From Bacillota bacterium (GTDB lineage Bacteria; Bacillota; Clostridia; Christensenellales; SZUA-584), in contig JAEWRI010000032.1 of the NCBI GenBank assembly GCA_023460085.1, forward strand, positions 23,489 through 87,488: a DNA stretch of 64,000 nucleotides, in the 5' to 3' direction. The translations under genes and the position numbers were made by a program. The notes below the pieces were generated by a model. It was not told the origin of the DNA and did no database searches. It saw only the letters and a list, made by a program, of their open reading frames with translations. Within the stretch, counting starts at the first letter, position 1; every line of letters starts with the position of its first letter. Of this stretch, positions 8,703 to 18,079 are shown in pieces.

Positions 8703-9224
8703 ATGGAATTCAGAAAGACCATACAGCTTACGCCGGACGATTTCTTTTCCTACAATCTGTACGCCATGAAACGGATGATTATCCAGATGGTCATCGTTAT
8801 CGCGGTGCTTGTTCCGGCGCTGGTGTACCTCGAAAACGATACTTCCGCCAATATCGGGATGACGATGGTCATCGCCCTGGCAGTCGCGCTGCCCGCCGCC
8901 GGGCTCTTCGCGCTGCTGATGGTCGTGCTGCTCCGGCGCAGCGTCCGGAAGCAATTTGAAAAGAACGGCATGCTTCGGGTCCCCAATGAGTACGTACTCG
9001 ACGCCTCCGGTGTCCATGTCACCAGTGAATTCGGAAACTCCAACATCCCGTGGCAGAATATTTACCGCGCCGCCGAGTCGGAACACGGATACTACATTTA
9101 CCTCGCGCGCATGCAGGCATTTGTGCTGCCCAAGCGATCCCTGTCTCCGGAGGAACAGGCTGCGCTGCGCACCGCGCTTTCACAGTACGCGGAGCCAAGG
9201 AAACTGCGCCTGCGCCGACGCTAA
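8703..9224 (+). CDS. YcxB-like membrane protein 2
   Basis: A 173-residue paralogue of the preceding gene, with the same order of a short N-terminal region, two membrane helices and a YcxB-like domain. The C-terminal block reads LPKRSLSPEEQAALR, almost the same as in its neighbour, and the protein ends in a basic KLRLRRR. AGGAGG sits 7 nt before ATG 8703. The pair looks like a tandem duplication that has since diverged; the products may form a hetero-oligomer, but nothing in the sequence proves it. Confidence 0.8.
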   Translation: MEFRKTIQLTPDDFFSYNLYAMKRMIIQMVIVIAVLVPALVYLENDTSANIGMTMVIALAVALPAAGLFALLMVVLLRRSVRKQFEKNGMLRVPNEYVLDASGVHVTSEFGNSNIPWQNIYRAAESEHGYYIYLARMQAFVLPKRSLSPEEQAALRTALSQYAEPRKLRLRRR

Positions 9225-9360
9225 GCCCCCCAAGCCCCGCCCTCGATGTAAAAAGCTCCGCCGCCCGCTCCTCAGCATAACCGTCAGGACGAAATCCCTG
9301 CCGTCATGCCGCAGAACGAAGCGTCGGAGCTTATTAATTCTTCCTGTGCGCCGCGCGTAT

Positions 9361-10443
9361 CTATGTTCCCAGATCGATGACCTGCGCCAAAACCTTCGCG
9401 ATATACGGCGCGGAATTGAGCGCCTGCTCCAGTGAGTTGGCGTTGTGCCCCACTTCGATGAGCAGACACATATCGGATACCTGCTGATTATAGCGCCCCG
9501 GCTTCACACGTATGGGCCGCGTAAAGCCGTCACAGATATCCTCAAGACCGCTGGTAAGTGCCTGCGCCAGCTTGACGTTGGACTCATAGTTGGGTTTTTC
9601 GCTGCCCTCGTAGTTTTCACCCGTGCCTACCACGCACATCACACGCGCACATTGCTGCCCGTCTACCGTCACATAATCCTTGCTGCCTGCCTCGATATCG
9701 TTGTACGCGTCACGGTGCAAATCGATGAATACGCGCAGCGTGGGGTACTCCTGCTGGTACTCCAGCATCGTGGTTAAGGAGCGCGAATACGCGGTGCTCA
9801 GCTTAGGCGGCTCGTGGTCAGTAGTGTCATGAATGACCGAAAACCCGTAGCTCTCCAGCTCTTTTTTGAGCACCTCGCCCACCGCCACCACGGAATGATC
9901 CTCATCGTGTGTGCGCCATGAACCGCTTGCCACGTAAGCGTCCTCATCCGTCGGGTTGTAGGCCTCCTGCGTATGCGTATGGTAGATCAGTATCTGCGGC
10001 CCGTCCCCCTCCACGCTGAAGGGCGGCGGCTCCTCGTCGGAGAACTTGAGTATCTCCATCCGGATGTCTTCCGGGATCACATCGAAGTTGATCTCCGAGA
10101 TGGAACCGTCGCTGCGCGGATTGACCTCCTCGAGGTCAATACCGTAGATGACCGGTATCTCCGTGCCGAGAATCAGCCGCGGGTCGATAAGGCTGTCCTC
10201 AAAGATATTGCCCGTCTGCGCCGCGTCCCCCGAGGCATCGCCCGCACTGAGCTTTAAGGAGCTTACCTCTATGCCGCCCACCCGGCCGTTGCCCGTCACC
10301 AGCAGCACCGAAGCCAGCAGGCACGCGGCGATGCCCACCCAAAGTATGGCCTTCAGCCATTTTCCCCTTTCGACAGGAGCGCTGTGTCTGCCGCGCCGCC
10401 CCCGCCGTCTTCCGCCCGGACTCCCTGAACCATCGTCTATCAT
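9361..10443 (-). CDS. spoIIP: Stage II sporulation protein P (peptidoglycan hydrolase)
   Basis: A 360-residue SpoIIP homologue. The N-terminus is basic and cytosolic, one membrane helix lies at about 29-49, and the C-terminal amidase-like domain has the family hallmarks ILIYHTHTQEAY, FIDLHRDA and LLIEVGHNANS, which supply the zinc ligands. SpoIIP works with SpoIID and SpoIIM to thin septal peptidoglycan and drive engulfment of the forespore. ATG 10443 has GAGGTGG 4 nt upstream. It follows gpr on the same strand, the same gpr-spoIIP order as in Bacillus subtilis. Confidence 0.95.
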   Translation of the reverse strand: MIDDGSGSPGGRRRGRRGRHSAPVERGKWLKAILWVGIAACLLASVLLVTGNGRVGGIEVSSLKLSAGDASGDAAQTGNIFEDSLIDPRLILGTEIPVIYGIDLEEVNPRSDGSISEINFDVIPEDIRMEILKFSDEEPPPFSVEGDGPQILIYHTHTQEAYNPTDEDAYVASGSWRTHDEDHSVVAVGEVLKKELESYGFSVIHDTTDHEPPKLSTAYSRSLTTMLEYQQEYPTLRVFIDLHRDAYNDIEAGSKDYVTVDGQQCARVMCVVGTGENYEGSEKPNYESNVKLAQALTSGLEDICDGFTRPIRVKPGRYNQQVSDMCLLIEVGHNANSLEQALNSAPYIAKVLAQVIDLGT

Positions 10444-10501
10444 GTTGCCACCTCGCGATAAATGTATGCGAGGCGTCACTCATGTATACATTACATTGTC
10501 A

Positions 10502-11422
10502 TCAGTGCATGTAGCGGTGCGCTTCCTCCAGTGTGATATGCTGATGCAGCGCGATGTTGAGCCCATCCGCGATGATACGCGAAACGTCCTTAACCACCTT
10601 ATCCACCTCCTTGGGCGTCACTATCATGTCCGCTCCTTCCACCTCCGCAACACCGCCCAGTGTCTTTCCCATCTTGTCACGCAGCGCTGCGTCCACCGGG
10701 CCTTTGTCCATGGCAGCCTGCACCAACTCCTGCGCGATGGTGGACGCGTACACCACCAACGGCACCCCGATGGCGATGACGGGCACGCCCAGCGTCTCCC
10801 TGTCCAGCGCTTTGCGCTTGTTGCCGATGCCCGCTCCCGGCGCAATGCCCGTATCCGCCAGCTGTATCGTCGTGCGGATGCGGTCAATATTGCGCGCCGC
10901 CAGAGAGTCGATAGCGATGATCAGCGCAGGCTTCAGCCGCTCCACGATGCCCTCTACAATCTCACCTGTCTCGATGCCCGTGATGCCGAGAACGCCCGGC
11001 GCGATGGCACTGACATTGCCGATACGCGCGTCGATGGCGTCCGGCGCGTACTCGTGGATGTGGCGCGACACAAACACGTTGTCACACACGGCCGGGCCCA
11101 GCGCGTCGGGCGTCACCATGCGGTTGCCGAGGCCCACGACGAGCACCACCCCCTGCACCGCGTCTCCCGCCATGCTTTTGATTTCCTCCGCCAGCAGTCT
11201 GGAGCAGCCCTCGTCAATCTCCGTATCGCCGCGTGCCAGCTCCGGCGCCTCCAGCGTCACATACGTCCCCTTCTTTTTCCCAATGGCGCGTTCGCCCTCA
11301 TCGGACGTAATGGTCACGCGCACGCGGTGCACACCCTGCGCCGCGTCGTCCTCCCGTACCTCTACGCCCGGAATGTCCGGCGCGTCCTGAACCGCTTCTC
11401 TCGCCAAGTCCGTTCTGATCAT
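10502..11422 (-). CDS. gpr: Germination protease GPR
   Basis: A 306-residue GPR endopeptidase, which degrades small acid-soluble spore proteins early in germination. The start MIRTDLAREA and the conserved blocks KKKGTYVTLEAPEL, VGLGNRMVTPDALGP and PGAGIGNKR are characteristic. The enzyme is made as a zymogen and loses a short N-terminal propeptide. ATG 11422 is preferred over the longer frame because GGGGAGG sits 6 nt upstream. Expression is expected in the forespore, but I could not identify a convincing sigma-G promoter. Presence of gpr and spoIIP shows that the organism forms, or recently formed, endospores. Confidence 0.95.
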   Translation of the reverse strand: MIRTDLAREAVQDAPDIPGVEVREDDAAQGVHRVRVTITSDEGERAIGKKKGTYVTLEAPELARGDTEIDEGCSRLLAEEIKSMAGDAVQGVVLVVGLGNRMVTPDALGPAVCDNVFVSRHIHEYAPDAIDARIGNVSAIAPGVLGITGIETGEIVEGIVERLKPALIIAIDSLAARNIDRIRTTIQLADTGIAPGAGIGNKRKALDRETLGVPVIAIGVPLVVYASTIAQELVQAAMDKGPVDAALRDKMGKTLGGVAEVEGADMIVTPKEVDKVVKDVSRIIADGLNIALHQHITLEEAHRYMH

Positions 11423-11471
11423 GCATTGCCTCCCCAAAAAGATGGTATTAGTATTCGCATCGGAGCACAAA

Positions 11472-11503
11472 GAAAAACCGCGCCTGATAAAAACAAGCGC
11501 GGT
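11472..11503 (-). terminator. Terminator of the pyrimidine operon
   Basis: On the minus strand, a 10-bp stem ACCGCGCTTG / CAGGCGCGGT closes a 7-nt loop and is followed by TTTTTC. It lies 30 nt after the pyrE stop codon and before gpr. Confidence 0.85.
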
Positions 11504-11533
11504 ATGACGGTATCCATGACGCTACACAGCGTG

Positions 11534-12109
11534 CTATTTTACGTTCATGGTGCGGCTGCCAGGCTTCACAAGCGGCCAGCTTTCGCGGCAAAGCGGGCAC
11601 TTGTCCGCCTCCCACGATTCCACCTCCATAGAGAGCACCGCGGCAAACGGTACGCCGAAATCCACCTTGCCCGCCGAACGGTCCACGATGCAGCCCACGC
11701 CCGCGATCTCGCCGCCCAACTGGCGCACAAGCTCGATCACTTCCTTTACGGAGCCGCCTGTGGTGACCACGTCCTCCACCACCAGCACGCGCGCGCCGTG
11801 CGGTATCTCAAAGCCGCGCCGCAGCGTCATTGCGCCGTTCTCGCGCTCCGCAAACACGTTCTTCACACCATAATGCCGCGACACCTCGTAGGCAAGGATG
11901 ATGCCGCCCACCGCCGGGCCGATTACGAGACTCACCAGCGTGAACTTCTCCGCAAGCTCCTTTGCAAACTGCTCCGAGATGTCCGGATACTGGAACAATC
12001 GCGCGCACTGCATGTACTTATCCGAATGCCGCCCCGACGTCAGCTGAAAATGTCCCTCGAGCATTACGCCTGTTTCCCGAAAAATCGTCAGAATTTCTTC
12101 TCTGGTCAT
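11534..12109 (-). CDS. pyrE: Orotate phosphoribosyltransferase
   Basis: PyrE converts orotate and PRPP to OMP. The 191-residue protein has the PRPP-binding signature VLVVEDVVTTGGSV and the N-terminal GHFQLTSGRHSDKYMQ typical of the longer firmicute PyrE. It ends with a CPLC-containing segment and KPGSR. ATG 12109 is preferred over 12115 because GGAGG lies 7 nt before it, while the first ATG is almost fused to the SD. It is the last gene of the pyr operon, two nucleotides after the pyrD stop. Confidence 0.95.
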   Translation of the reverse strand: MTREEILTIFRETGVMLEGHFQLTSGRHSDKYMQCARLFQYPDISEQFAKELAEKFTLVSLVIGPAVGGIILAYEVSRHYGVKNVFAERENGAMTLRRGFEIPHGARVLVVEDVVTTGGSVKEVIELVRQLGGEIAGVGCIVDRSAGKVDFGVPFAAVLSMEVESWEADKCPLCRESWPLVKPGSRTMNVK

Positions 12110-12111
12110 TA

Positions 12112-13023
12112 TCATACCTCCAGCGCGCCCGTAAGCGCGGTTATTTTACTCAATCCCATCTCCGTCGCGACTTTCTCCAGTTCTCCGATGATGCGCACCG
12201 GAGCCGCCGGTTCCGCAAGCCCCGCCGTACCCACCATCACCGCCGCAGCGCCGCAAAGCATGAACTCCGCCGCGTCCATACCCGTCATGATTCCGCCCAG
12301 CCCGACCACCGGAATCTGCACGGATCGCGACACGTCATACACCATCTTCAGCGCGACCGGCTTGATGCACGGCCCAGAAAGTCCGCCGGTTACGTTGCCG
12401 AGTATCGGCCTTTTCTTCTTCACATCCACCGCCATCGCGGGCAGCGTGTTGATGAGCGAAACCGCATCCGCACCCGCGTCCTGTACGGCCTTTGCCACCG
12501 CGGCGACGTTGCCCGCCGCGGGCGTCAGCTTCACAATGAGCGGCTTCTTCGCCGCGGCCTTTGCCGCCGCCACGCACTGCGCCGCGCTCTTCGGGTCCGT
12601 GCCGAGGCTTGCCCCGCCCAGTTTTACGTTGGGGCAGGAAATATTCAGCTCATAGAACGAGAAGCTCCCGCCGTTCAGACGCTCAATTACTGCGACATAA
12701 TCCTCGACGCGGCTGCCCGCCACGTTGACGATGACCGTCGTATCCAGTTTCTCTATTTCCGGCAGCTCTTGCGCAATAAACGTCTCCACGCCCGGATTTT
12801 GCAGCCCCACGCTGTTCAGCATGCCCGAAGGCGTCTCCGCAACGCGAGGAGGCTTGTTGCCGACGCGCTTCTCCGGGGTAACAGACTTGAGCGCGATCCC
12901 GCCCAGCCGGGTGATATCGATAAACTGCGCGTGATGCTGCCCGAACGAAAACGTACCCGATGCCGCAATGACAGGGTTTTTCAGTGTCACGCCGCACAGC
13001 GCAACCGACATATCGACAGCCAT
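12112..13023 (-). CDS. pyrD: Dihydroorotate dehydrogenase B, catalytic subunit
   Basis: A 303-residue class 1B enzyme that oxidises dihydroorotate to orotate and passes electrons through FMN to PyrK. The active-site cysteine is in ELNISCPNVKLGG, and FMN-binding segments PVIAASGTF and VGLGGIMTG are visible. The start ATG 13023 overlaps the pyrK stop in TAATG, with GAGGTG upstream. The frame extends into pyrK but has no SD there. Pairing with PyrK shows an NAD-linked type B enzyme suited to anaerobes. Confidence 0.95.
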   Translation of the reverse strand: MAVDMSVALCGVTLKNPVIAASGTFSFGQHHAQFIDITRLGGIALKSVTPEKRVGNKPPRVAETPSGMLNSVGLQNPGVETFIAQELPEIEKLDTTVIVNVAGSRVEDYVAVIERLNGGSFSFYELNISCPNVKLGGASLGTDPKSAAQCVAAAKAAAKKPLIVKLTPAAGNVAAVAKAVQDAGADAVSLINTLPAMAVDVKKKRPILGNVTGGLSGPCIKPVALKMVYDVSRSVQIPVVGLGGIMTGMDAAEFMLCGAAAVMVGTAGLAEPAAPVRIIGELEKVATEMGLSKITALTGALEV

Positions 13024-13799
13024 TACAACATCACCTCGTCCATATCGAATACCGGCCCGTCCACACAGACCTTCTTGTAGTCTAAACCATCGGCGGTCTG
13101 CACCGCGCACGCGCAACCCGCACACGCGCCAAAGCCGCAGCCCATGCGCTCCTCCATGGAGAACTGGGCGCGGATGCCGCGCGTCGATAGCAGGCTTTTT
13201 AATGCTTTCAGCATGGGCGCAGGCCCGCAGGCCAGCACGATATCGGGCGTAATTTCTGCCAGCGCCGCTTCCACCAGCGCGGTCACCAGTCCTTGCCCCC
13301 CTATGCTGCCGTCGTCCGATGCGATATGCGGCTCACAGCCGCAAAAGCCCTCCGCACAGTAGGCCGCGCTTGCACAGCGGTAACCCAGCAGCGGCACATA
13401 GCGCCTGTCCGGCCAGCGCTTCATCACAGCAGGCAGCGGAGCCACCCCCATGCCCCCGCCCACAAGAAACACCGTTTTATGCTCCGGCTTTACATCGAAC
13501 CCGTGACCAAGCGGCAATATAACCTGAAGCCGCGTCCCGGCGGGCGCTTCCGCCAGCGCGTGCGTACCCTTGCCGCGCTTCTGGTAGATGATCGTCACGG
13601 TGTGCGCTGCCGCATCCACAGCGTGGATGCTGATGGGGCGCTTCAGTATCAGCTCTGCATGGCCGGGAATTTCCACCTGCGCAAACTGTCCCGGCACGAA
13701 CGGTGATAAATCCGCCTCTGGACAGTAAAGCGCGAGTTCAACGATGTCCTGCGCAATTCGGTGATTGTGTGCGATGCGCACAGCGCCGTTATAAATCAT
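13023..13799 (-). CDS. pyrK: Dihydroorotate dehydrogenase B, electron-transfer subunit
   Basis: A 258-residue flavo-iron-sulfur protein that transfers electrons from PyrD to NAD. It shows the FAD-binding LKRPISIHAVD, the NAD-binding VFLVGGGMGVAPL, and a C-terminal [2Fe-2S] cysteine cluster in CGFGACAGCACAV plus a later KVCVDGPVF. AGGAG lies about 7 nt upstream of ATG 13799. It starts 4 nt after carB and overlaps pyrD by one nucleotide, so translation is coupled. Confidence 0.95.
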   Translation of the reverse strand: MIYNGAVRIAHNHRIAQDIVELALYCPEADLSPFVPGQFAQVEIPGHAELILKRPISIHAVDAAAHTVTIIYQKRGKGTHALAEAPAGTRLQVILPLGHGFDVKPEHKTVFLVGGGMGVAPLPAVMKRWPDRRYVPLLGYRCASAAYCAEGFCGCEPHIASDDGSIGGQGLVTALVEAALAEITPDIVLACGPAPMLKALKSLLSTRGIRAQFSMEERMGCGFGACAGCACAVQTADGLDYKKVCVDGPVFDMDEVML

Positions 13800-13803
13800 C
13801 CGT

Positions 13804-16800
13804 TTACTCCTGTATATCCTGCAGCGACAGCGGGCACAAATCCGCGTCGGTACGCCCCGATTTCATACTTTGCAGCAGCACGCGCGCCGTATCGAGAGAC
13901 GTGATGCAGGGGATGCGGTGCTCCACCGCCATGCGCCGCAGCTTGAATCCGTCCCGGTCCGCTCTGCGTCCCTTCGTCGGCGTGTTCAGTATCAGCTTCA
14001 GCCTGCCGCTCTCCACCAGCTCGCGGATGCCCGGTCCGTCGGACAATTTCGGCACCATATTGGCGGCGACAAAATTGAAGTTGAGCAGGTTGGCAGTGCC
14101 GGGCGTGGCATAAATGTCGTAGCCGAGGTAGTCCAGCACGGCGGCGACGGACAGCAGCTCCTGCTTGTCGTTGTCCGCGACGGTCAGTAATACCGCGCCT
14201 TTCTCCTTCGGCAGTGCCATGCCGGACGCAATGATGCCCTTCAGCAGCGCTTCGCTGTAATCCTCCGAGATGCCCAGCACCTCACCGGTAGATTTCATCT
14301 CCGGCCCGAGGCCCACCTCCACACCCTGCAGCTTCTCAAATGAGAACACCGGTACCTTGACCGCCGTGATGCGGCGCGGCGGATAAAGCCCCGTACCAAA
14401 GCCCATCGCGGCAAGGGGCTCGCCCAGCGATGCGCGCACCGCCAGCGGAATCATCGGAATGCCCGTGACCTTGGAGATGTACGGCACGGTACGGCTGGAG
14501 CGCGGGTTCACCTCGATGACGTACACCTGCCCGCCCGAAATGACATACTGCACGTTGACAACGCCCCGCACGTCCAGCGCCAGCGCGAGCCGTCTCGTGA
14601 TTTCAATCAGTTCATCCTGCTGCGCTTTGCCGAGGCGCTTCGGCGGGTAAACGGAGATGGAGTCGCCGGAATGCACGCCCGCGCGCTCGATATGTTCCAT
14701 GATGCCCGGGATGAGCACGTCCACACCATCGCAGATGGCGTCGACCTCCAGCTCCTGTCCCGTCATGTATTTATCGACCAGCACCGGATGCTCCTGCTCA
14801 TAGCGATTGATGACGCGCATATACTCGCGGATGTCTTCCTCGCTCCAGGCTATCTCCATGCCCTGCCCCCCCAGCACGTACGACGGACGCACAAGCACCG
14901 GGTAGCCCAGCGCCGAGGCGGCGTCCACCGCCTGCTGCTCGGTAAACACCGTGTCTCCCTTGGGACGGCGGATGTCCAGCTTTTCCAGCAGCGCGTCGAA
15001 TTCCTTCCGGTCCTCCGCCGCGTCGATGTTCTTCAATGATGTGCCGATGATGGGATAGCCCATCGCCTCGACATGCTTGGCCAGTTTGATGGCGGTTTGC
15101 CCGCCAAACTGCACCACCACGCCCACGGGCTGCTCCTGTTCCAGCACACCCGCCACCTCTTCGGGCGTCAGCGGCTCAAAGTACAGCCGGTCGGAGGTAT
15201 CAAAGTCGGTGGAAACGGTTTCGGGGTTGTTGTTGATGATGACGGTTTCATAGCCTGCGGCCCGCAGCGCCCCGACGCAATGCACGCTGCAATAATCGAA
15301 CTCAATGCCCTGCCCGATGCGAATGGGCCCGGAGCCCAGCACGACCACCGTCTTTTTGCCCGCGGGCCCGGCTTCGTTCTCATCGTCGTAGGTGGAGTAA
15401 TAGTACGGGCTCACTGCGTCAAACTCCGCACCGCAGGTGTCCACCATCTTGTAGGTGGGGCGCACGCCGAGAGACAGGCGCAACGCGCGCAGCTCCTTCT
15501 CCGCCATTCCCGCAAACGCGGCGATGGCGTGGTCCGAAAGTCCCATGCGTTTGGCTTTGCGCAGCGTTTGCCTCGTCAGCGCGGGCCTTCCGCCCGCCTT
15601 GAGCGCTTCCTCCAGCTCCACGATATCGCGAAGCTTGCCGAGATACCAGAAATCGATTTTCGTCAGCGCGTGCAGCGTTTCGGCGGACATCCCCCGGCGC
15701 AGCGCCGTCGCCACAAGGAAAATGCGCTCATCGTCCTGTTTGCGGATGCGTTCCAGCAGCGCTTCGTCGGAAAGGCCGTCCGCAAACGGAAACTCCAGCG
15801 ACCAGAGCGAAAGCTCCAGCGAGCGCACCGCCTTGAGGAAGGCGGCTTCGAAGCTGCCGCCGATGGCCATGACCTCTCCCGTAGCCTTCATCCGCGTGCC
15901 CAATTGCTTGTTGGCGGTGGTGAATTTATCAAATGGCCAGCGCGGAAACTTGACGACCACGTAATCCAGCGTGGGTTCAAAGCAGGCGTAGGTCTTTCCC
16001 GTAACGCCGTTTTGAATCTCGTCGAGGCCGTAGCCCACCGCGATTTTCGCAGCCACCCGCGCAATGGGATACCCCGTTGCTTTGCTGGCCAGCGCGGAGG
16101 AGCGGCTGACGCGCGGGTTAACCTCAATGACGTAGTACCTCATGCTGTCGGTGTCCAGCGCGAACTGCACATTGCAGCCTCCCTTGATTTCCAAGGCGTT
16201 GATGATGCGGATGGACGCGCTGCGTAGCAGCTGGTATTCCGCGTCGCGCAGCGTCTGCGACGGCGCGACCACGATGCTGTCGCCCGTGTGGATGCCTACG
16301 GGGTCGATATTCTCCATATTGCATACGGTGATGCAGTTGCCCTTGCCGTCCCGCAGCACCTCGTACTCGACTTCCTTGTAGCCCGCCACGCTCTTTTCCA
16401 CGAGTACCTCGTGCACGCGGCTGGCCTGCAATCCGCTCGCGGTAATCTCCCGCAGCTCCGCTTCGTCCGCCGCGATTCCCCCGCCCGTGCCGCCCAGCGT
16501 GTACGCAGGCCGGATGATGAGCGGATAGCCGTGGATTGCCGCAAAGTCCAGCGCCTGCTGCACAGTGGTCGCGATGACGCTCTCAATGACCGGCTCGCCG
16601 ATGGCATCCATCAGCGCTTTGAACGCCTCGCGGTCCTCCGCCTTATGGATGGACGCCGCGTCCGTACCCAGCATTCTTACGCCGAACTCCGCCAATACCC
16701 CGGCTTCTGCCAGCTCCATCGCGAGGTTAAGGCCCGTCTGCCCGCCCAGCGTGGCAAGCATGCTGTCAGGCCGTTCCTTTGCGATGATGTTGCGAATCAC

Positions 16801-17016
16801 CGGCACGGTCAGCGGCTCGATATACACCCTGTCGGCGATGTCCGTATCCGTCATAATGGTCGCGGGGTTGGAATTGACGAGCACCACCTCGATTCCTTCC
16901 TCCCGCAGCGCGCGGCAGGCCTGCGTGCCCGCATAATCGAACTCCGCCGCCTGCCCGATGATGATGGGGCCGGAGCCGATGACAAGCACCTTTTTGATAT
17001 CCTGAATTCTTGGCAT
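13804..17016 (-). CDS. carB: Carbamoyl-phosphate synthase large subunit (pyrimidine operon)
   Basis: A 1070-residue CarB (PyrAB) with two ATP-grasp halves, each starting with the same nucleotide-binding pattern: VLVIGSGPIIIGQAAEFDY near residue 10 and VVVLGSGPIRIGQGIEFDY near 550. A C-terminal MGS-like allosteric domain carries TVADNDKQELLSVAAVLDYLGY. It makes carbamoyl phosphate from bicarbonate, ATP and ammonia supplied by CarA. It lies one base downstream of carA, and pyrK follows after 4 nt. A second carB in this window (53096-56305) belongs to the arginine operon. Confidence 0.97.
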   Translation of the reverse strand: MPRIQDIKKVLVIGSGPIIIGQAAEFDYAGTQACRALREEGIEVVLVNSNPATIMTDTDIADRVYIEPLTVPVIRNIIAKERPDSMLATLGGQTGLNLAMELAEAGVLAEFGVRMLGTDAASIHKAEDREAFKALMDAIGEPVIESVIATTVQQALDFAAIHGYPLIIRPAYTLGGTGGGIAADEAELREITASGLQASRVHEVLVEKSVAGYKEVEYEVLRDGKGNCITVCNMENIDPVGIHTGDSIVVAPSQTLRDAEYQLLRSASIRIINALEIKGGCNVQFALDTDSMRYYVIEVNPRVSRSSALASKATGYPIARVAAKIAVGYGLDEIQNGVTGKTYACFEPTLDYVVVKFPRWPFDKFTTANKQLGTRMKATGEVMAIGGSFEAAFLKAVRSLELSLWSLEFPFADGLSDEALLERIRKQDDERIFLVATALRRGMSAETLHALTKIDFWYLGKLRDIVELEEALKAGGRPALTRQTLRKAKRMGLSDHAIAAFAGMAEKELRALRLSLGVRPTYKMVDTCGAEFDAVSPYYYSTYDDENEAGPAGKKTVVVLGSGPIRIGQGIEFDYCSVHCVGALRAAGYETVIINNNPETVSTDFDTSDRLYFEPLTPEEVAGVLEQEQPVGVVVQFGGQTAIKLAKHVEAMGYPIIGTSLKNIDAAEDRKEFDALLEKLDIRRPKGDTVFTEQQAVDAASALGYPVLVRPSYVLGGQGMEIAWSEEDIREYMRVINRYEQEHPVLVDKYMTGQELEVDAICDGVDVLIPGIMEHIERAGVHSGDSISVYPPKRLGKAQQDELIEITRRLALALDVRGVVNVQYVISGGQVYVIEVNPRSSRTVPYISKVTGIPMIPLAVRASLGEPLAAMGFGTGLYPPRRITAVKVPVFSFEKLQGVEVGLGPEMKSTGEVLGISEDYSEALLKGIIASGMALPKEKGAVLLTVADNDKQELLSVAAVLDYLGYDIYATPGTANLLNFNFVAANMVPKLSDGPGIRELVESGRLKLILNTPTKGRRADRDGFKLRRMAVEHRIPCITSLDTARVLLQSMKSGRTDADLCPLSLQDIQE

Positions 17017-17017
17017 C

Positions 17018-18070
17018 CTACTTCCTCATGCTGCAGACAAATTCGTCAAACAGGTACGCCGTGTCCTCCGGCCCGGGAGAGGCCTCGGGGTGAAACTGCA
17101 CCGTAAACAGGTTCAGGCCGTCGTAGCGTACGCCCTCCACCGTGCCGTCGTTCCAGTTCTTATGGCTGACTGCCGCGCCCTTTGGCAGCGCGGCTTCAAT
17201 CACGGTATAGCCGTGGTTTTGCGATGTGATGTACACGCGGTCCTTGGCGATATCCTTCACGGGATGGTTCGCGCCGCGATGTCCGTATTTCAGCTTTTCC
17301 GTATCGCCGCCCAATGCAAGGGCAGTGAGCTGATGCCCCAGGCAGATGCCGAAAATGGGCAGCTTTCCAATCAGCTGCTGTATATTGGCGATGACCTCCG
17401 CGTTATCCTTGGGGTCCCCCGGCCCGTTCGTCAGCATCAGGCCGTCGAAGCCGCCCGACAGTATGGTTTCCGCGCCCGTGCGCGCCGGATATACGGTTAC
17501 GCCGCAGCCCCTCTTCTTCAGGCTGCGCAGTATGTTGCGCTTCAGGCCAAAATCCAGCACCGCCACCTTGGGGCTGCCTTCACAATAAATATAGGGGTTG
17601 CGGCACGTCACCTGGTCCACCGGCATCTCGCAGACATAGCCGCGCATTTCTTCCAGTTGCGCCGCCGTGGGCTCGCCCTGCGTGATGATGCCCCGCATCG
17701 TGCCCTTCTCGCGGATGATGCGCGTCAACGCGCGCGTGTCAATTCCCTGCAGTCCGCAGATGCCGTGCTTTACCAGATAGGCGTTAAGGCCGCCCTCGCT
17801 GCGCCAGTTGGAAGGCGCGTCGCACACCTCGCGTACGATGAACGCCCGCACCTGCGGATGCGCGCTTTCCGGGTCCGCGTCGTTCACGCCGTAGTTGCCG
17901 ATGAGCGGATAGGTCATCGTCACAATCTGTCCGCAGTACGATGGGTCAGTCAGCACCTCCTGATAGCCCGTCATGCCCGTGTTGAACACGACCTCGCCCG
18001 CCACGTCGCTCTCGGCGCCGAAGCCCTGTCCCTCGAACCGCGTGCCGTCCTCCAGTGTCAATATCGCCAT
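17018..18070 (-). CDS. carA: Carbamoyl-phosphate synthase small subunit
   Basis: A 350-residue glutaminase subunit. The N-terminal CarA domain starts MAILTLEDGTRFEGQGFG. The class I amidotransferase domain carries the catalytic cysteine in PIFGICLGHQL and the histidine and glutamate of the triad in FTVQFHPEASPGPEDT. It releases ammonia from glutamine for CarB. AGGAGAGACAT precedes ATG 18070. It is the only carA in the window, so it may also have to serve the arginine-operon CarB. Confidence 0.97.
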   Translation of the reverse strand: MAILTLEDGTRFEGQGFGAESDVAGEVVFNTGMTGYQEVLTDPSYCGQIVTMTYPLIGNYGVNDADPESAHPQVRAFIVREVCDAPSNWRSEGGLNAYLVKHGICGLQGIDTRALTRIIREKGTMRGIITQGEPTAAQLEEMRGYVCEMPVDQVTCRNPYIYCEGSPKVAVLDFGLKRNILRSLKKRGCGVTVYPARTGAETILSGGFDGLMLTNGPGDPKDNAEVIANIQQLIGKLPIFGICLGHQLTALALGGDTEKLKYGHRGANHPVKDIAKDRVYITSQNHGYTVIEAALPKGAAVSHKNWNDGTVEGVRYDGLNLFTVQFHPEASPGPEDTAYLFDEFVCSMRK

Positions 18071-18079
18071 ATGTCTCTC

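Noticed and set aside
9225..9360. AAGCTCCG and CGGAGCTT as a terminator between ycxB2 and spoIIP
   Set aside because: The arms are about 70 nt apart, too far for a simple intrinsic terminator; nothing better was found in this gap.
10148..12655. 835-residue plus-strand frame
   Set aside because: It is a shadow opposite gpr, pyrE and pyrD, rich in His, Arg and Pro, as expected for the antisense of high-GC coding DNA.
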